The notes under the pieces are model-generated. The model had not been told where the DNA came from, searched no databases, and worked only from the letters and a program-made list of their open reading frames with translations. From Vreelandella olivaria (GTDB taxonomy: Bacteria; Pseudomonadota; Gammaproteobacteria; Pseudomonadales; Halomonadaceae), in the NCBI RefSeq assembly GCF_023507745.1, contig NZ_JALPZO010000028.1, positions 1 to 64,000 on the forward strand: a DNA stretch of 64,000 nucleotides. Direction: 5' to 3'. Shown here one piece after another: positions 27,196 to 36,195 of this stretch; the stretch's first letter is position 1, and every line of letters starts with the position of its first letter. The translations under genes were made by a program, and so were the position numbers.

Positions 27196-27211
27196 AGCAA
27201 TAGTTGTGCCG
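27196..27211 (-). promoter_or_regulatory. Sigma-54 (RpoN) promoter match upstream of the Amt fusion
   Basis: The minus strand reads CGGCACAACTATTGCT. GGCAC and TTGC are separated by exactly five bases, so the -24 GG and -12 GC have the spacing required by RpoN (consensus TGGCAC-N5-TTGC). One base of the core differs. The transcript would start near 27185, about 120 nt before the ATG at 27065. Ammonium transporter genes are classic NtrC/RpoN targets, which supports the match. Confidence 0.6.
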
Positions 27212-27238
27212 CTAATAGTCAAGTCATCCGTTTATACT

Positions 27239-27254
27239 AATATGTCGACATATT
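27239..27254. promoter_or_regulatory. 16-bp perfect palindrome, candidate operator
   Basis: AATATGTCGACATATT is its own reverse complement. It lies 28 bp upstream of the sigma-54 element and about 140 bp upstream of the FAD oxidase start, and is followed by TTAAAAAAGTTTTTTAA at 27271-27287. A dimeric regulator could bind here; which one is unknown. Confidence 0.4.
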
Positions 27255-27390
27255 TATCCATAAAATGCCATTAAAAAAGTTTTTTAAGCTATGTGAATGC
27301 CATTTGTTTGGTGATATTTTTTAAACTACTTGATTTCGCTGGGTTTGCTGGCGAGGGCTGCACAGATAACGTTCGGGGGAGTGCAACATA

Positions 27391-28632
27391 ATGGCGCGTC
27401 AAACGGTGGTGTTAGGGGCAGGAATGGTTGGTGTCAGTATTGCCTGGCACTTGCAAAAGCGTGGTCATAGCGTGACGTTGGTTGACCGGCGCCAACCTGG
27501 CCGTGAAACCTCCTTTGGTAATGCGGGAATTATTCAGCGAGAGGCTGTGCGGCCATATCCTTTTCCCCGGGATATGAAAACGATTCTGAGTGTGCTGCCC
27601 AATAAGCGGGTGGATATTCGCTATCGTCCGGCAGGTATGGTGAACGCTGCATCACCTCTGTTCAGTTACTGGCATAACTCTTCTGCACGGCGGTATCAAA
27701 AAATCGTTCCTGAATACGCTTCACTTATTCAACTGTGCCTGGAAGGCCATGGGCCGATGATTGAAGCGGCGGGGGCCAACCATCTGGTGCAGCGTAAAGG
27801 GTGGCTGGAAATTTATCGTACCCCCAAAAAGCTCTCCAAACGCGTAAAAGAGGCAGAAGAGGCGCGTGACCTTTACGGCGTTCAGTTCGCTGTATTGGAC
27901 CGCGCGGCGCTGTCTGAGAAAGAGCCTGATATAGGAAGTGACATCATAGGGGCTATTCACTGGCTGGACCCTTGGACAGTCGCTGACCCTGGTGGGTTGG
28001 TGGAAGCATACGCAAATTCGTTTACTCAACAAGGAGGGCGAATACTGCAAGCGGACATCAAAGGCGTAAAACAAGATAAAGAGCGTTGGCAGGTGGAGAT
28101 GGCCACCGACACTTTGGAGGCCGATGAGGTGGTCGTCGCTCTGGGGCCATGGTCGGGCGATTGGATGAAGTCACTAGGGTATCATTTCCCCACGTTCGTA
28201 AAGCGTGGCTATCATATGCATTATGCTACTCAACCTGATGCCAAACTGCATTATTGGGTTATGGATGCTGAAGTGGGGTATTTACTGGCGCCCATGAACG
28301 CTGGGGTAAGACTGACCACAGGGGCTGAGCTTGATCGGCTTGACTCCCCTTCCCACGAGCAGCAGCTTGGGGCAGCAGAGAGCGTAGCACGCACTATTTT
28401 CCCGCTTGGCGAGCGACGTGACCCATCAGCCTGGAAAGGGGCGCGTCCGTGCTTGCCTGATATGAAGCCTGTGATTGGTCCGGCTCCCCGGCATCCCGGG
28501 TTATGGCTGGCATTTGGGCATGGGCACCAGGGGTTTACTCTTGGGCCTGCGACCGGTCAGTTACTGGCCGACATGATAGAAGGCAAGCCAACGGCAATTG
28601 ATATGGCGCCGTTTCGCGCTGATCGCTTCTAA
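27391..28632 (+). CDS. FAD-dependent amine/D-amino-acid dehydrogenase (DadA-like)
   Basis: Flavoprotein of the DAO superfamily, 413 aa. The N-terminal Rossmann motif is VLGAGMVGVSIAWHL with the acidic residue in LVDRR; the second FAD contact is FGHGHQGFTLGPATG near the C-terminus. RETSFGNAGIIQREAVRPYPFP is the usual DadA-type substrate-side loop. It probably oxidises D-amino acids or a related imino/amino acid and passes electrons to the respiratory chain. Substrate is not decided by the sequence. It is divergent from the Amt fusion; oxidation of amino acids releases ammonium, so a shared nitrogen context is possible but unproven. Confidence 0.85.
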   Translation: MARQTVVLGAGMVGVSIAWHLQKRGHSVTLVDRRQPGRETSFGNAGIIQREAVRPYPFPRDMKTILSVLPNKRVDIRYRPAGMVNAASPLFSYWHNSSARRYQKIVPEYASLIQLCLEGHGPMIEAAGANHLVQRKGWLEIYRTPKKLSKRVKEAEEARDLYGVQFAVLDRAALSEKEPDIGSDIIGAIHWLDPWTVADPGGLVEAYANSFTQQGGRILQADIKGVKQDKERWQVEMATDTLEADEVVVALGPWSGDWMKSLGYHFPTFVKRGYHMHYATQPDAKLHYWVMDAEVGYLLAPMNAGVRLTTGAELDRLDSPSHEQQLGAAESVARTIFPLGERRDPSAWKGARPCLPDMKPVIGPAPRHPGLWLAFGHGHQGFTLGPATGQLLADMIEGKPTAIDMAPFRADRF

Positions 28633-28725
28633 ATTACCACGCAAAGAGTGCGGTGGTGAAAGTGGTGTAACGGCAGGAGTTTTGCTACTCTTGATATATC
28701 TTTTATTAAGATGCGAGGTGGGAAG

Positions 28726-28935
28726 ATGGATGTTGCCGCTAGCAGCGCAGTAAGTACCGCACTCTATATGAATCAAGCGCAAACAGCAGAGCAGGCCCAA
28801 ATGCAGGTGTTTCAGCAGGCCCTTGAACAGCAGGCTCAACAAGTCAGTGAAGTGCTTGCTTCGGCTGACCTGGGAGCACAGCCTGATCTTGCCCAAGAAG
28901 GTAGCCGGGGAACACAGGTTAATACCTACGCCTGA
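28726..28935 (+). CDS. YjfB-like small protein (putative motility family)
   Basis: A 69-aa protein starting at ATG 28726 after GAGGTGGGAAG; an earlier ATG at 28711 has no such site. It opens MDVAASSAVSTALYMNQ, is Gln-rich and helical in the middle (QVFQQALEQQAQQVSEVL) and ends GTQVNTYA. Both ends match my recollection of the YjfB family (Pfam 'putative motility protein'), whose function is not established. No flagellar gene lies nearby. It is followed by a strong terminator, so it is a single-gene unit. Confidence 0.65.
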   Translation: MDVAASSAVSTALYMNQAQTAEQAQMQVFQQALEQQAQQVSEVLASADLGAQPDLAQEGSRGTQVNTYA

Positions 28936-28971
28936 TTTATACGCGCTAGACAATTGATATTGAACACATCT

Positions 28972-28998
28972 AAACGCCGCTTAGCTCGGCGTTTTTTT
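28972..28998 (+). terminator. Intrinsic terminator of the YjfB-like gene
   Basis: AAACGCCG and CGGCGTTT form an 8-bp stem with a 7-nt loop, followed by a continuous T-run. A textbook rho-independent terminator. Confidence 0.9.
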
Positions 28999-29050
28999 AA
29001 TGCCTTACAACAAAAGCCACCGCATGTGGGTGACCTTATAGTTGGTGACT

Positions 29051-29341
29051 CTAGGAAAGGTCAGTTAGCGCTTCAGGATGTTTCTCTGCTACCCGCAACA
29101 GGGTGCGTGCAGTACCTGTTGGGAGTCGCCGACCTTGTTCCCAGCCGCGAAGCGTGCCAGGACTTACATCCAACAGCTTAGCAAATTCATTTTGTGAGAG
29201 CCCCATACGATGACGCACTTCTGCGGCTTTGGGAACTTCTACCTGTGTTTCGCGAGCTGGGTTACCTTGCTTCATTTGGCGTATGGATGCCAGCAGCGTA
29301 TTGCCAATCTCTTCACCGGTTATAAAGTCATCATTCTGCAT
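29051..29341 (-). CDS. HigA/NadS-type antitoxin-like helix-turn-helix protein
   Basis: A 96-aa DNA-binding protein with an XRE-type helix-turn-helix in the C-terminal half (EVRHRMGLSQNEFAKLL, then VSPGTLRGWEQGRRLPTG). Length and the RTLLRVAEKHPEAL ending match antitoxins of the HigA/NadS group. The start is ATG 29341 with GGAGGAAATTGAAG upstream. In such modules the toxin gene precedes it and overlaps by a few bases. Here the overlap survives (the toxin frame stops at 29331), but the toxin is truncated. The antitoxin may persist as an orphan regulator. Confidence 0.85.
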   Translation of the reverse strand: MQNDDFITGEEIGNTLLASIRQMKQGNPARETQVEVPKAAEVRHRMGLSQNEFAKLLDVSPGTLRGWEQGRRLPTGTARTLLRVAEKHPEALTDLS

Positions 29342-29468
29342 CTTCAATTTCCTCCTTAATCTGCTTGAGGATGTGAGAGGGAATATTCCCGCGTACTGAC
29401 TTGGTATAGATGACCAGCAGCCAAATCTTACCATCCGGTAAGCAGTTATAATGAATGACAGCTAGCTT
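29331..29468 (-). pseudogene. C-terminal remnant of a RelE/HigB-family toxin
   Basis: In the frame overlapping the antitoxin start, about 45 codons match the C-terminal end of RelE/HigB-type toxins: KLAVIHYNCLPDGKIWLL then VIYTKSVRGNIPSHILKQI and KEEIEDAE, ending at the stop 29333-29331. The family N-terminal two thirds is missing: going upstream the frame hits a stop after about 17 further unrelated codons, and it has no start codon or ribosome site. The toxin is therefore dead, while the antitoxin is intact. Confidence 0.7.
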
Positions 29469-29729
29469 TAAAAATATCTGTTTCGGCGATAGTGTACATG
29501 CACTTACTATGCGTCACTGACGTACATGACGCAAATATAAATTTTCAGCGAATGTAAAGGAGGGCATAAGTGCTGGAGAGTGTTTGAGGGGCAGGGGACC
29601 CCAGGCAGTTTTAATGAACATGGCACCTGAACCCTGCTACCGGTACAATCTCCCCCAATTCTGAATAACTCAGCCAGAGTAGCTTGAAGGTTAAGTACGT
29701 GACTGAGTACAAATGTCTTTAGAGGTAAG

Positions 29730-31319
29730 ATGAAAGATACCCAGTTAGCCCATGAGGCGGGGCTTAGACGCACCTTTGCGATCATTTCGCACCCCGATGC
29801 GGGTAAAACCACGATCACCGAGAAAATGTTGCTGTTTGGAAATGCTATCCAGATGGCTGGCTCCGTAAAGAGCAAGCGAAATGACCGGCATGCCACATCC
29901 GACTGGATGAAAATGGAGCAGGAGCGGGGTATCTCGGTAACCACCTCGGTGATGCAGTTCCCCTATGGCGGCCGTATTGTCAATCTGCTGGATACACCAG
30001 GGCACGAAGACTTTTCCGAGGATACCTACCGGACGCTAACGGCGGTCGACTCTGCCCTCATGGTGATCGATGGTGCGAAAGGGGTCGAGGATCGTACGAT
30101 TAAACTGATGGAGGTATGCCGTTTACGTACGACGCCTATCTTAACGTTTATCAATAAGATGGACCGTGATATCCGCGACCCGATTGAAGTGATGGATGAA
30201 GTGGAAACGGTCTTGAATATTCAGTGTGCGCCGATGACCTGGCCCATTGGAATGGGGCGGCACTTTAAGGGAGTGTATCACCTCTACAATGACGTTATTC
30301 ATCTCTATACCCAGGGTCAGGGTAGCCGTATTCCTGATGATAAGCGTATTAATGGGTTGGATAGCGCTGAAGTGGATGCGGTGCTTGGTGAAGAGCAGGC
30401 CGAAGAGCTGCGCATGGAAGTCGAACTGGTACGCGGTGCTTCCCACGAATTTGATTTGGAAGCGTATCGTCGTGGCGAGCTGACGCCGGTCTATTTTGGT
30501 ACCGCCATGGGCAATTTCGGTGTGCGTGAGATGCTGGATGGCTTTGTAGAGCATGCCCCCGCACCTCAGCCCCGTGAAACGGATACCCGGGAAGTGACTG
30601 CCCATGATGAACGCTTCTCTGGTTTTGTATTTAAAATCCAGGCCAATATGGACCCCAACCACCGGGACCGTATCGCCTTTCTGAGAGTGTGCTCAGGCAA
30701 GTACGAAAAGAATATGAAGATGCGCCATGTGCGGATCGGCAAGGATGTGAAGATAGCCGATGCATTGACGTTTATGGCTTCGGATCGCTCCCATGTAGAG
30801 GAGGCATGGCCCGGTGACATTATTGGCCTGCACAACCACGGCACCATCCAAATTGGTGATACGTTTACGGTGGGGGAAGATATGCGCTTTACCGGCATTC
30901 CCCACTTTGCACCTGAGCTTTTCAAACGGGTCCGCCTGAAGGATCCGCTAAAAATGAAGGCGCTGCAAAAAGGCTTGCAGCAGCTTTCTGAAGAGGGTGC
31001 CACTCAGGTCTTTATGCCCATGGATAATAACGATTTGATCCTGGGGGCTGTTGGTACACTGCAGTTTGATGTGGTCGCCCACCGTCTAAAGGAAGAGTAT
31101 AAGGTTGACTGCCTTTATGAAGGAGTCAATGTACAGACGGCCCGCTGGGTATATTGCGAAGATGCCAAAATGCTGGAAGAGTTTAAGCGTAAGGCAAGCG
31201 CTAACCTGGCGATCGATGGTGGTGGTTATTTGACCTATATAGCGCCGACCCGGGTCAACCTCCAGATGACTCAGGAGCGCTGGCCCGATATTCGCTTCCA
31301 GCCAACTCGCGAGCACTAA
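29730..31319 (+). CDS. prfC: Peptide chain release factor 3
   Basis: GTPase that recycles RF1/RF2 from the ribosome after termination. It has 529 aa, the usual length. The GTP-binding motifs are [12 protein letters not shown] (P-loop), [12 protein letters not shown] (G3) and NKMDRD (G4), and the RF3-specific [17 protein letters not shown] is present. ATG 29730 follows AGAGGTAAG. The 261 bp upstream, beyond the toxin remnant, shows nothing recognisable. The TatD-family gene follows 11 bp downstream, probably in one transcript. Confidence 0.97.
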   Translation: MKDTQLAHEAGLRRTFAIISHPDAGKTTITEKMLLFGNAIQMAGSVKSKRNDRHATSDWMKMEQERGISVTTSVMQFPYGGRIVNLLDTPGHEDFSEDTYRTLTAVDSALMVIDGAKGVEDRTIKLMEVCRLRTTPILTFINKMDRDIRDPIEVMDEVETVLNIQCAPMTWPIGMGRHFKGVYHLYNDVIHLYTQGQGSRIPDDKRINGLDSAEVDAVLGEEQAEELRMEVELVRGASHEFDLEAYRRGELTPVYFGTAMGNFGVREMLDGFVEHAPAPQPRETDTREVTAHDERFSGFVFKIQANMDPNHRDRIAFLRVCSGKYEKNMKMRHVRIGKDVKIADALTFMASDRSHVEEAWPGDIIGLHNHGTIQIGDTFTVGEDMRFTGIPHFAPELFKRVRLKDPLKMKALQKGLQQLSEEGATQVFMPMDNNDLILGAVGTLQFDVVAHRLKEEYKVDCLYEGVNVQTARWVYCEDAKMLEEFKRKASANLAIDGGGYLTYIAPTRVNLQMTQERWPDIRFQPTREH

Positions 31320-31330
31320 TCCGATTCGCC

Positions 31331-32107
31331 ATGTTGATTGATGCCCACTGTCACCTGGATTTAGCCGCGTTTGATGATGATCGTGATGAGGTTATCAGTA
31401 ATGCCAAGGCGGTGGGTGTTGATCATTTTGTAATACCGGCCACTACACGCGCTGGCTGGTCAAATGTATTGGCGCTGGGTAGCCGTGGCGATATCAGTGT
31501 CTGTGTGGGGTTACATCCTTACTTTATTTCCGAGCACCGCGAGCAGGACCTGGCTGCGTTAGAACAGCTGATTATTCAGCTGCTAGCGCATCGCCGTGTA
31601 GTGGCTGTGGGGGAGTGTGGTGTCGATGGGCGCTTTAAGGATACGCTCGATAAGCAGTGGCACTACTTTGATGCCCAACTAAATCTGGCGAAGCAGTATG
31701 AACTGCCTGTCGTGATTCACTGTGTAAACGCTAATGATCAGGTGGGTAAGCGGTTGCGCCAGCTGGTACTTCCTCGCGGTGGTCTGATTCATGCGTTTTC
31801 TGGTTCATACGAGCAGGCTGAGGCATTTTTAAAACTTGGTTATACGTTGGGTCTGGGGGGGGCTGTTACCTATGAGCGAGCCCAGCGCTTGCGTCGTGTG
31901 GTGGCGCGGCTGCCTGACGATAGTTTCGTACTGGAGACCGATAGCCCCGATATGCCGCTATGTGGTTTTCAGGGCCAGCGCAATGAACCGGGTCGGGTGG
32001 CAAAGGTATGTGAAGTGGTTGCTGCCTTGCGCCACCAGTCAGCTGAGGAAGTGGCAGCGCTAAGCAGTGCTAACGCTGTGCGATTATTTAATCTGGCAAT
32101 TGAGTGA
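31331..32107 (+). CDS. TatD-family metal-dependent deoxyribonuclease/hydrolase
   Basis: A 258-aa TIM-barrel metal hydrolase. The opening MLIDAHCHLDLAAF gives the HxH metal ligands; further ligands are Glu in AVGECGVDG, His in VVIHCVNA, His in LIHAFSG and Asp in VLETDSPDMPL. The family cleaves DNA 3' to 5' in repair; the exact member (YjjV-like by length and motif) is not certain. It lies 11 bp after prfC and converges with ygfZ with only 26 bp between them. Confidence 0.9.
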   Translation: MLIDAHCHLDLAAFDDDRDEVISNAKAVGVDHFVIPATTRAGWSNVLALGSRGDISVCVGLHPYFISEHREQDLAALEQLIIQLLAHRRVVAVGECGVDGRFKDTLDKQWHYFDAQLNLAKQYELPVVIHCVNANDQVGKRLRQLVLPRGGLIHAFSGSYEQAEAFLKLGYTLGLGGAVTYERAQRLRRVVARLPDDSFVLETDSPDMPLCGFQGQRNEPGRVAKVCEVVAALRHQSAEEVAALSSANAVRLFNLAIE

Positions 32108-32133
32108 CGCTGCCAAGCACTCATCATTACGTG

Positions 32134-33093
32134 CTATTCTGCTAAATCGGCCGCAAGTTGCTCCGGGTCCAGCCGCTCAACTGCATAGGGTAGAGTGCAT
32201 AGGGTAACGGGACAATCCTCCCAAAATATACCTGTTTCCCCTTCAACCACTTTAGTGTTCATGACCGCAAGCAGTTCTATGCGCTGATCATCACTAAAGG
32301 CACTGCTGACAACTTCGCCCACAGACTTTCCATCACCACCAAGAAGCGTATCCCCAGCGTTGGGTAACACGGACGCGGGTATTTCAGCACGTATCAAACG
32401 CTTTTTTACCTGGCCACGGAAGTGCGCACGTGCCACGACTTCCTGACCTGTGTAACACCCTTTTTTAAAGCTAATGCCACCCAGGGCCTCCCAATTCAGC
32501 ATCTGTGGCAGGAAATGATCCTGTTGGGTGTCAGTTAACCAGACTAAGCCGCTGCGGATGTCCTCCAACTGCCATGCATTGCGTGCTTCATTATCATCGC
32601 TAACATCGATTGTCGGCGGGCTGTTAAGACAGAATAGCCAGCGTGTATTACCCGGTACACGCAGTACACATGCCTGATCATTGCTTTGCTGGGTATAAGG
32701 TTGTTCGGGTAGCGATAGCTCCACCGAATCTGCCAGTGATTGGGCATCTTCGCTGGCGCCGATGAAGGTTAGCGATGGTTGGGGGATTAGCTCGGTGCGA
32801 TAGAAAGCAGCAAATTTCTTCAGGTGGGTTGTGAGCATCTCAATCAACGTAGCGCTCATGATCAATCGGTAATGATCATCACCAAGACGCAGCAACTGGC
32901 CATTAGCAATCATTCGCCCCTTAGGGGTACAAAAACAGGTGAGTGGTGCGAAGTGACCATTGGCTAAACTGACTTGAGCGCTGGTCTGCCCCTGCAGGAA
33001 CTTTTCGGCGTCCGTCCCCTTCACATCCAGAGCGCCTAAATGCGTTAGACGTACGATACGATCCAATTGGGTTTGCGAGGTGGCGGTCGCCAT
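32134..33093 (-). CDS. ygfZ: Folate-binding Fe-S cluster assembly protein YgfZ
   Basis: GcvT-like, tetrahydrofolate-binding protein that supports repair or assembly of certain Fe-S enzymes. It has 319 aa from ATG 33093 (AAAGGAGTTTTT upstream); the open frame upstream of this lacks similarity. The essential family motif K-G-C-Y-x-G-Q-E is present as KKGCYTGQEVVARAHFRG with the key cysteine. The N-terminal half shows DVKGTDAEKFLQGQ, typical of the family. It stands alone between convergent tatD-like and divergent HMA/OsmC genes. Confidence 0.93.
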   Translation of the reverse strand: MATATSQTQLDRIVRLTHLGALDVKGTDAEKFLQGQTSAQVSLANGHFAPLTCFCTPKGRMIANGQLLRLGDDHYRLIMSATLIEMLTTHLKKFAAFYRTELIPQPSLTFIGASEDAQSLADSVELSLPEQPYTQQSNDQACVLRVPGNTRWLFCLNSPPTIDVSDDNEARNAWQLEDIRSGLVWLTDTQQDHFLPQMLNWEALGGISFKKGCYTGQEVVARAHFRGQVKKRLIRAEIPASVLPNAGDTLLGGDGKSVGEVVSSAFSDDQRIELLAVMNTKVVEGETGIFWEDCPVTLCTLPYAVERLDPEQLAADLAE

Positions 33094-33310
33094 AAAAACT
33101 CCTTTAGTGGATGGAGGTAAATATCGTGAATACACGCTTTGTGCAGGCTATGCCAAGGTGTTGATGTATGTTACTGCGTCTCGTTACGTGAGGGCACTAC
33201 TCATCAATTGCAAGGCGGCGGTGGCATGCTAGACTCTTTTGGCTGTATCAGTTTTGCATAGATTCCCAAATAAACGCTTCATGACCGAAGTCACTCAAGA
33301 AGGGCAGCGA

Positions 33311-33508
33311 ATGGCTTACCAATCATTAACCTTTCAAGGTGTTACGAGCGCTGAACAGGTGAATAAAATTACCACGGCATTGATGGTGCTAGAGGGAGTT
33401 GATAGTGCTGAAGTGGGACGCTACGGCGCTGAAATAGAAGGGCGTGCCAAGCGCGAAGTGCTGATCAAAGCTGTCGAAAAACTAAACCTTGGAATAAAGG
33501 TCTCGTAA
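33311..33508 (+). CDS. HMA-like small protein without the metal-binding cysteines
   Basis: A 65-aa protein with the ferredoxin-like pattern of heavy-metal-associated domains: a beta strand (YQSLTFQGV), a helix (SAEQVNKITTALMVL), then GVDSAEVGRYGAEIEG and a second helix. The CxxC site (GMTCxxCV in metal chaperones) reads GVTSAEQV, so it cannot bind copper in the usual way. ATG 33311 follows AAGGGCAGCGA. Its stop overlaps the OsmC-family start by one base (TAATG), so the two are translationally coupled and probably work together. Function unknown. Confidence 0.65.
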   Translation: MAYQSLTFQGVTSAEQVNKITTALMVLEGVDSAEVGRYGAEIEGRAKREVLIKAVEKLNLGIKVS

Positions 33509-33915
33509 TGCACAAGCCCATTACTGTTATCAGCGAGCGAAACCACGCGTTTCGCCAGCGAATTGAGGTAGAGGGTATTGAGGATTTGTACGCTGATGTG
33601 TCGCCCATTGTTGGTGGGGAAGGCAGTGCACCTGACCCCCATGACTACTTTGATATCGCACTCGGGACTTGTAAAGCCGTTACCGTACAGATGTATGCAA
33701 AGCGCAAACAGTGGCCCCTGGAGGGGATCACCGTTAAAGTGCAGCGCGATGATAGCCAGGAAAGAAAAGGGGTTTACCAGCTTGAAGTCACCTTAACCCT
33801 GCACGGTATTGATGATCCGGAGCAGCGTGCCAGACTCGAAGAGATCAGTCATCGTTGCCCGATTCAGCGGCTGATGACCCAGGCCACAGTGGATATTACA
33901 ACACGTACCGAGTAA
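33508..33915 (+). CDS. OsmC-family thiol peroxidase-like protein
   Basis: A 135-aa OsmC/Ohr-fold protein. Both redox cysteines of the fold are present: one in ALGTCKAVTVQMYA, one in SHRCPIQRLM. The family reduces organic hydroperoxides or sulfur-oxidised compounds. It belongs to the YhfA-like OsmC branch by length and by GGEGSAPDPHDYFDIALGTC. It is coupled to the HMA-like gene upstream and followed by uvrB after 41 bp. Substrate unproven. Confidence 0.88.
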   Translation: MHKPITVISERNHAFRQRIEVEGIEDLYADVSPIVGGEGSAPDPHDYFDIALGTCKAVTVQMYAKRKQWPLEGITVKVQRDDSQERKGVYQLEVTLTLHGIDDPEQRARLEEISHRCPIQRLMTQATVDITTRTE

Positions 33916-33956
33916 CAGATGCTACTGAGTAACCCCATCCCTTGATAGGAGTGATG

Positions 33957-35981
33957 ATGAGCAAGGATTTCAGACTGCAATCTAAATTCAAGCCTGCTGG
34001 CGACCAGCCAGCGGCCATTCGCGGCTTGGTTAGCGGGTTGGAGTCGGGGCTTGCGCATCAGACGCTATTAGGGGTGACCGGTTCGGGAAAAACCTTCACC
34101 ATGGCGAACGTGGTGCAGCAACTACAGCGGCCCACGATAGTTATGGCCCCCAATAAAACCCTTGCTGCTCAGCTCTACGGTGAATTTAAATCCTTCTTTC
34201 CGGATAACGCGGTTGAGTATTTTGTTTCTTATTACGACTACTATCAGCCCGAAGCTTATGTGCCGTCATCAGATACATTTATCGAAAAAGACGCATCAAT
34301 CAATGATCACATTGAGCAGATGCGTCTCTCCGCTACCAAGGCGTTGCTTGAACGGCGCGATGCGCTGATCGTTGTGTCGGTCTCGGCCATTTATGGCCTG
34401 GGCGATCCCGATCAGTATCTTAAAATGCGGCTGCATTTTACCCGTGGCGAGTTAATTGATCAGCGTGCCTTTTTGCGCCGCTTGGCAGAGCTGCAATACA
34501 CCCGTAACGACATGGATTTCCGGCGGGGTACCTATCGTGTCAGGGGCGACGTCATTGACATCTTTCCTGCCGATTCCGATGAAGAGGCGGTACGCGTTGA
34601 GCTGTTTGATGATGAAATCGACTCCATCCGGCTGTTTGATCCACTGACCGGCGATGTCCGGGGGCAGGTGCCGCGCATGACCATCTACCCCAAATCACAC
34701 TATGTGACGCCGCGTGAAACCATTCTGGAGGCCATTGACTTCATTAAAGCGGAGCTTAAGGAGCGTCTTGAGTGGTTGCGCAAGCACGAACGTTTGGTTG
34801 AAGCCCAGCGCTTGGAGCAGCGCACCCTATACGATATCGAAATGATGCTTGAGCTGGGCTACTGCAATGGCATCGAAAACTACTCACGCTATCTCTCGGG
34901 TCGGGCACCAGGTGAACCACCACCCACGTTCTTTGATTACCTGCCCGATGACGCGCTGCTGTTTATCGACGAGTCCCATGTGAGTGTTCCCCAGGTCGGA
35001 GGGATGTACAAAGGGGATCGTTCGCGTAAAGAGACGCTGGTGGAGTACGGATTCCGGCTGCCGTCGGCGTTGGATAACCGGCCCATGAAGTTTGAAGAGT
35101 GGGAGGCCATCTGTCCGCAGACGATATTTGTATCGGCGACACCTGGCCCTTATGAAGCAGAGCATGCCAGCCAGATTGTTGAGCAGGTTGTGCGGCCAAC
35201 CGGGCTGCTAGACCCCGAGATCGAAGTCCGTCCGGCAAGCACGCAGGTCGATGACCTGCTATCAGAGATAGGCTTGCGTACAGCCGTGGGTGAGCGGGTG
35301 CTGGTGACCACGCTGACCAAGCGTATGGCGGAGGATCTTACCGAATATCTGGATGAGCACGGAATTCGTGTGCGTTATCTGCATTCTGATATCGATACTG
35401 TTGAACGTGTGGAGATTATCCGTGATCTGCGACTGGGTAAATTTGATGTGCTGGTGGGCATCAACCTGCTTCGTGAAGGCTTGGATATCCCTGAAGTGTC
35501 GCTGGTAGCCATTCTGGATGCCGATAAAGAAGGCTTTTTGCGTGCCGAGCGTTCGCTTATTCAAACCGTCGGTCGCGCTGCTCGTAACGCTCACGGTAAA
35601 GCAATTCTGTATGGCGATAGAGTCACTGATTCAATGCGTAAAGCGATCGATGAAACCGAGCGTCGTCGTGCCAAGCAGATGGAGCATAACGAGAAGCATG
35701 GCATTACGCCCACTACCGTTAGCCGTTCAGTGGCGGATATTCTTGAAGCTGCCCAAACTCCGGGCAAGAAGAGCAGCCGTCGTCGTGGTGCTGACCGCAA
35801 AGTGGCTGAACATGCAGCAGAGTATGATGTTGCCACGATGAGCCAACAGGATCTGTTGGCAGCGATAAACCAATTAGAGGACGCCATGTTTGAAGCTGCG
35901 CAAAATCTTGAATTCGAGGAAGCGGCCCGGTTACGCGATCAATTGCATCAAATGAAAGAAAAACAGTTGGCGCTTGGGTAG
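33957..35981 (+). CDS. uvrB: Excinuclease ABC subunit B
   Basis: Damage-recognition helicase-like subunit of nucleotide excision repair, 674 aa. Walker A is [12 protein letters not shown]; the beta-hairpin region reads [19 protein letters not shown]; motif VI is QTVGRAARN; the C-terminal UVR domain ([20 protein letters not shown]) contacts UvrC. I prefer ATG 33957 ([11 protein letters not shown]), six bases after AGGA, over the ATG just before it and the TTG at 33942. No LexA box was found upstream. Confidence 0.97.
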   Translation: MSKDFRLQSKFKPAGDQPAAIRGLVSGLESGLAHQTLLGVTGSGKTFTMANVVQQLQRPTIVMAPNKTLAAQLYGEFKSFFPDNAVEYFVSYYDYYQPEAYVPSSDTFIEKDASINDHIEQMRLSATKALLERRDALIVVSVSAIYGLGDPDQYLKMRLHFTRGELIDQRAFLRRLAELQYTRNDMDFRRGTYRVRGDVIDIFPADSDEEAVRVELFDDEIDSIRLFDPLTGDVRGQVPRMTIYPKSHYVTPRETILEAIDFIKAELKERLEWLRKHERLVEAQRLEQRTLYDIEMMLELGYCNGIENYSRYLSGRAPGEPPPTFFDYLPDDALLFIDESHVSVPQVGGMYKGDRSRKETLVEYGFRLPSALDNRPMKFEEWEAICPQTIFVSATPGPYEAEHASQIVEQVVRPTGLLDPEIEVRPASTQVDDLLSEIGLRTAVGERVLVTTLTKRMAEDLTEYLDEHGIRVRYLHSDIDTVERVEIIRDLRLGKFDVLVGINLLREGLDIPEVSLVAILDADKEGFLRAERSLIQTVGRAARNAHGKAILYGDRVTDSMRKAIDETERRRAKQMEHNEKHGITPTTVSRSVADILEAAQTPGKKSSRRRGADRKVAEHAAEYDVATMSQQDLLAAINQLEDAMFEAAQNLEFEEAARLRDQLHQMKEKQLALG

Positions 35982-36171
35982 CTGGTTATACCGTTATCTA
36001 TATTTAGCTATTATAACGATTCAAGCTCATCGGCTAAATAAATGTTTTAGCGTTCTCAGACAGATTGGCTGCTGCTTATACACCAATACGTTATACTCCT
36101 TATATAGACGGCCTAAGGCGTTTTTCAGTGCAAGTTCAATCGGCTGACGCTTGATAAAGGCCGCACATCAG

Positions 36172-36195
36172 ATGATAACTGAGGAGTATTATCAT
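36172..36195 (+). promoter_or_regulatory. Hairpin presenting the ribosome site of the fumarase gene
   Basis: ATGATAA (36172-36178) pairs with TTATCAT (36189-36195). The loop CTGAGGAGTA contains the ribosome binding site, and the first two bases of the start codon (36194-36195) lie in the stem. The stem is AT-rich and weak, so it could act as a simple translational or temperature-sensitive control, or be chance. The rest of the 212-bp gap after uvrB has no clear gene. Confidence 0.35.

Larger units (their letters stand above)
27066..27390. other. Divergent control region of the Amt fusion and the FAD oxidase gene
   Basis: This 325-bp AT-rich gap has no gene. It holds a sigma-54 promoter match for the minus strand (27196-27211), a 16-bp perfect palindrome (27239-27254) and an A/T inverted repeat (27271-27287). 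TGCCATTTGTTTGGTGA near 27298 loosely resembles an NtrC site but has one base too many between the half-sites. Confidence 0.6.

Noticed and set aside
27298-27315. NtrC binding site upstream of the Amt fusion
   Set aside because: TGCCATTTGTTTGGTGA has one base too many between half-sites and only one good half; noted only as context.
28633-28660. Terminator after the DadA-like gene
   Set aside because: ACCACGCA and TGCGGTGGT pair only with a bulge and no T-run follows; too weak to list.
33860-33956. LexA box before uvrB
   Set aside because: CTG and CAG pairs occur but not at ten-base spacing with the expected flanks.
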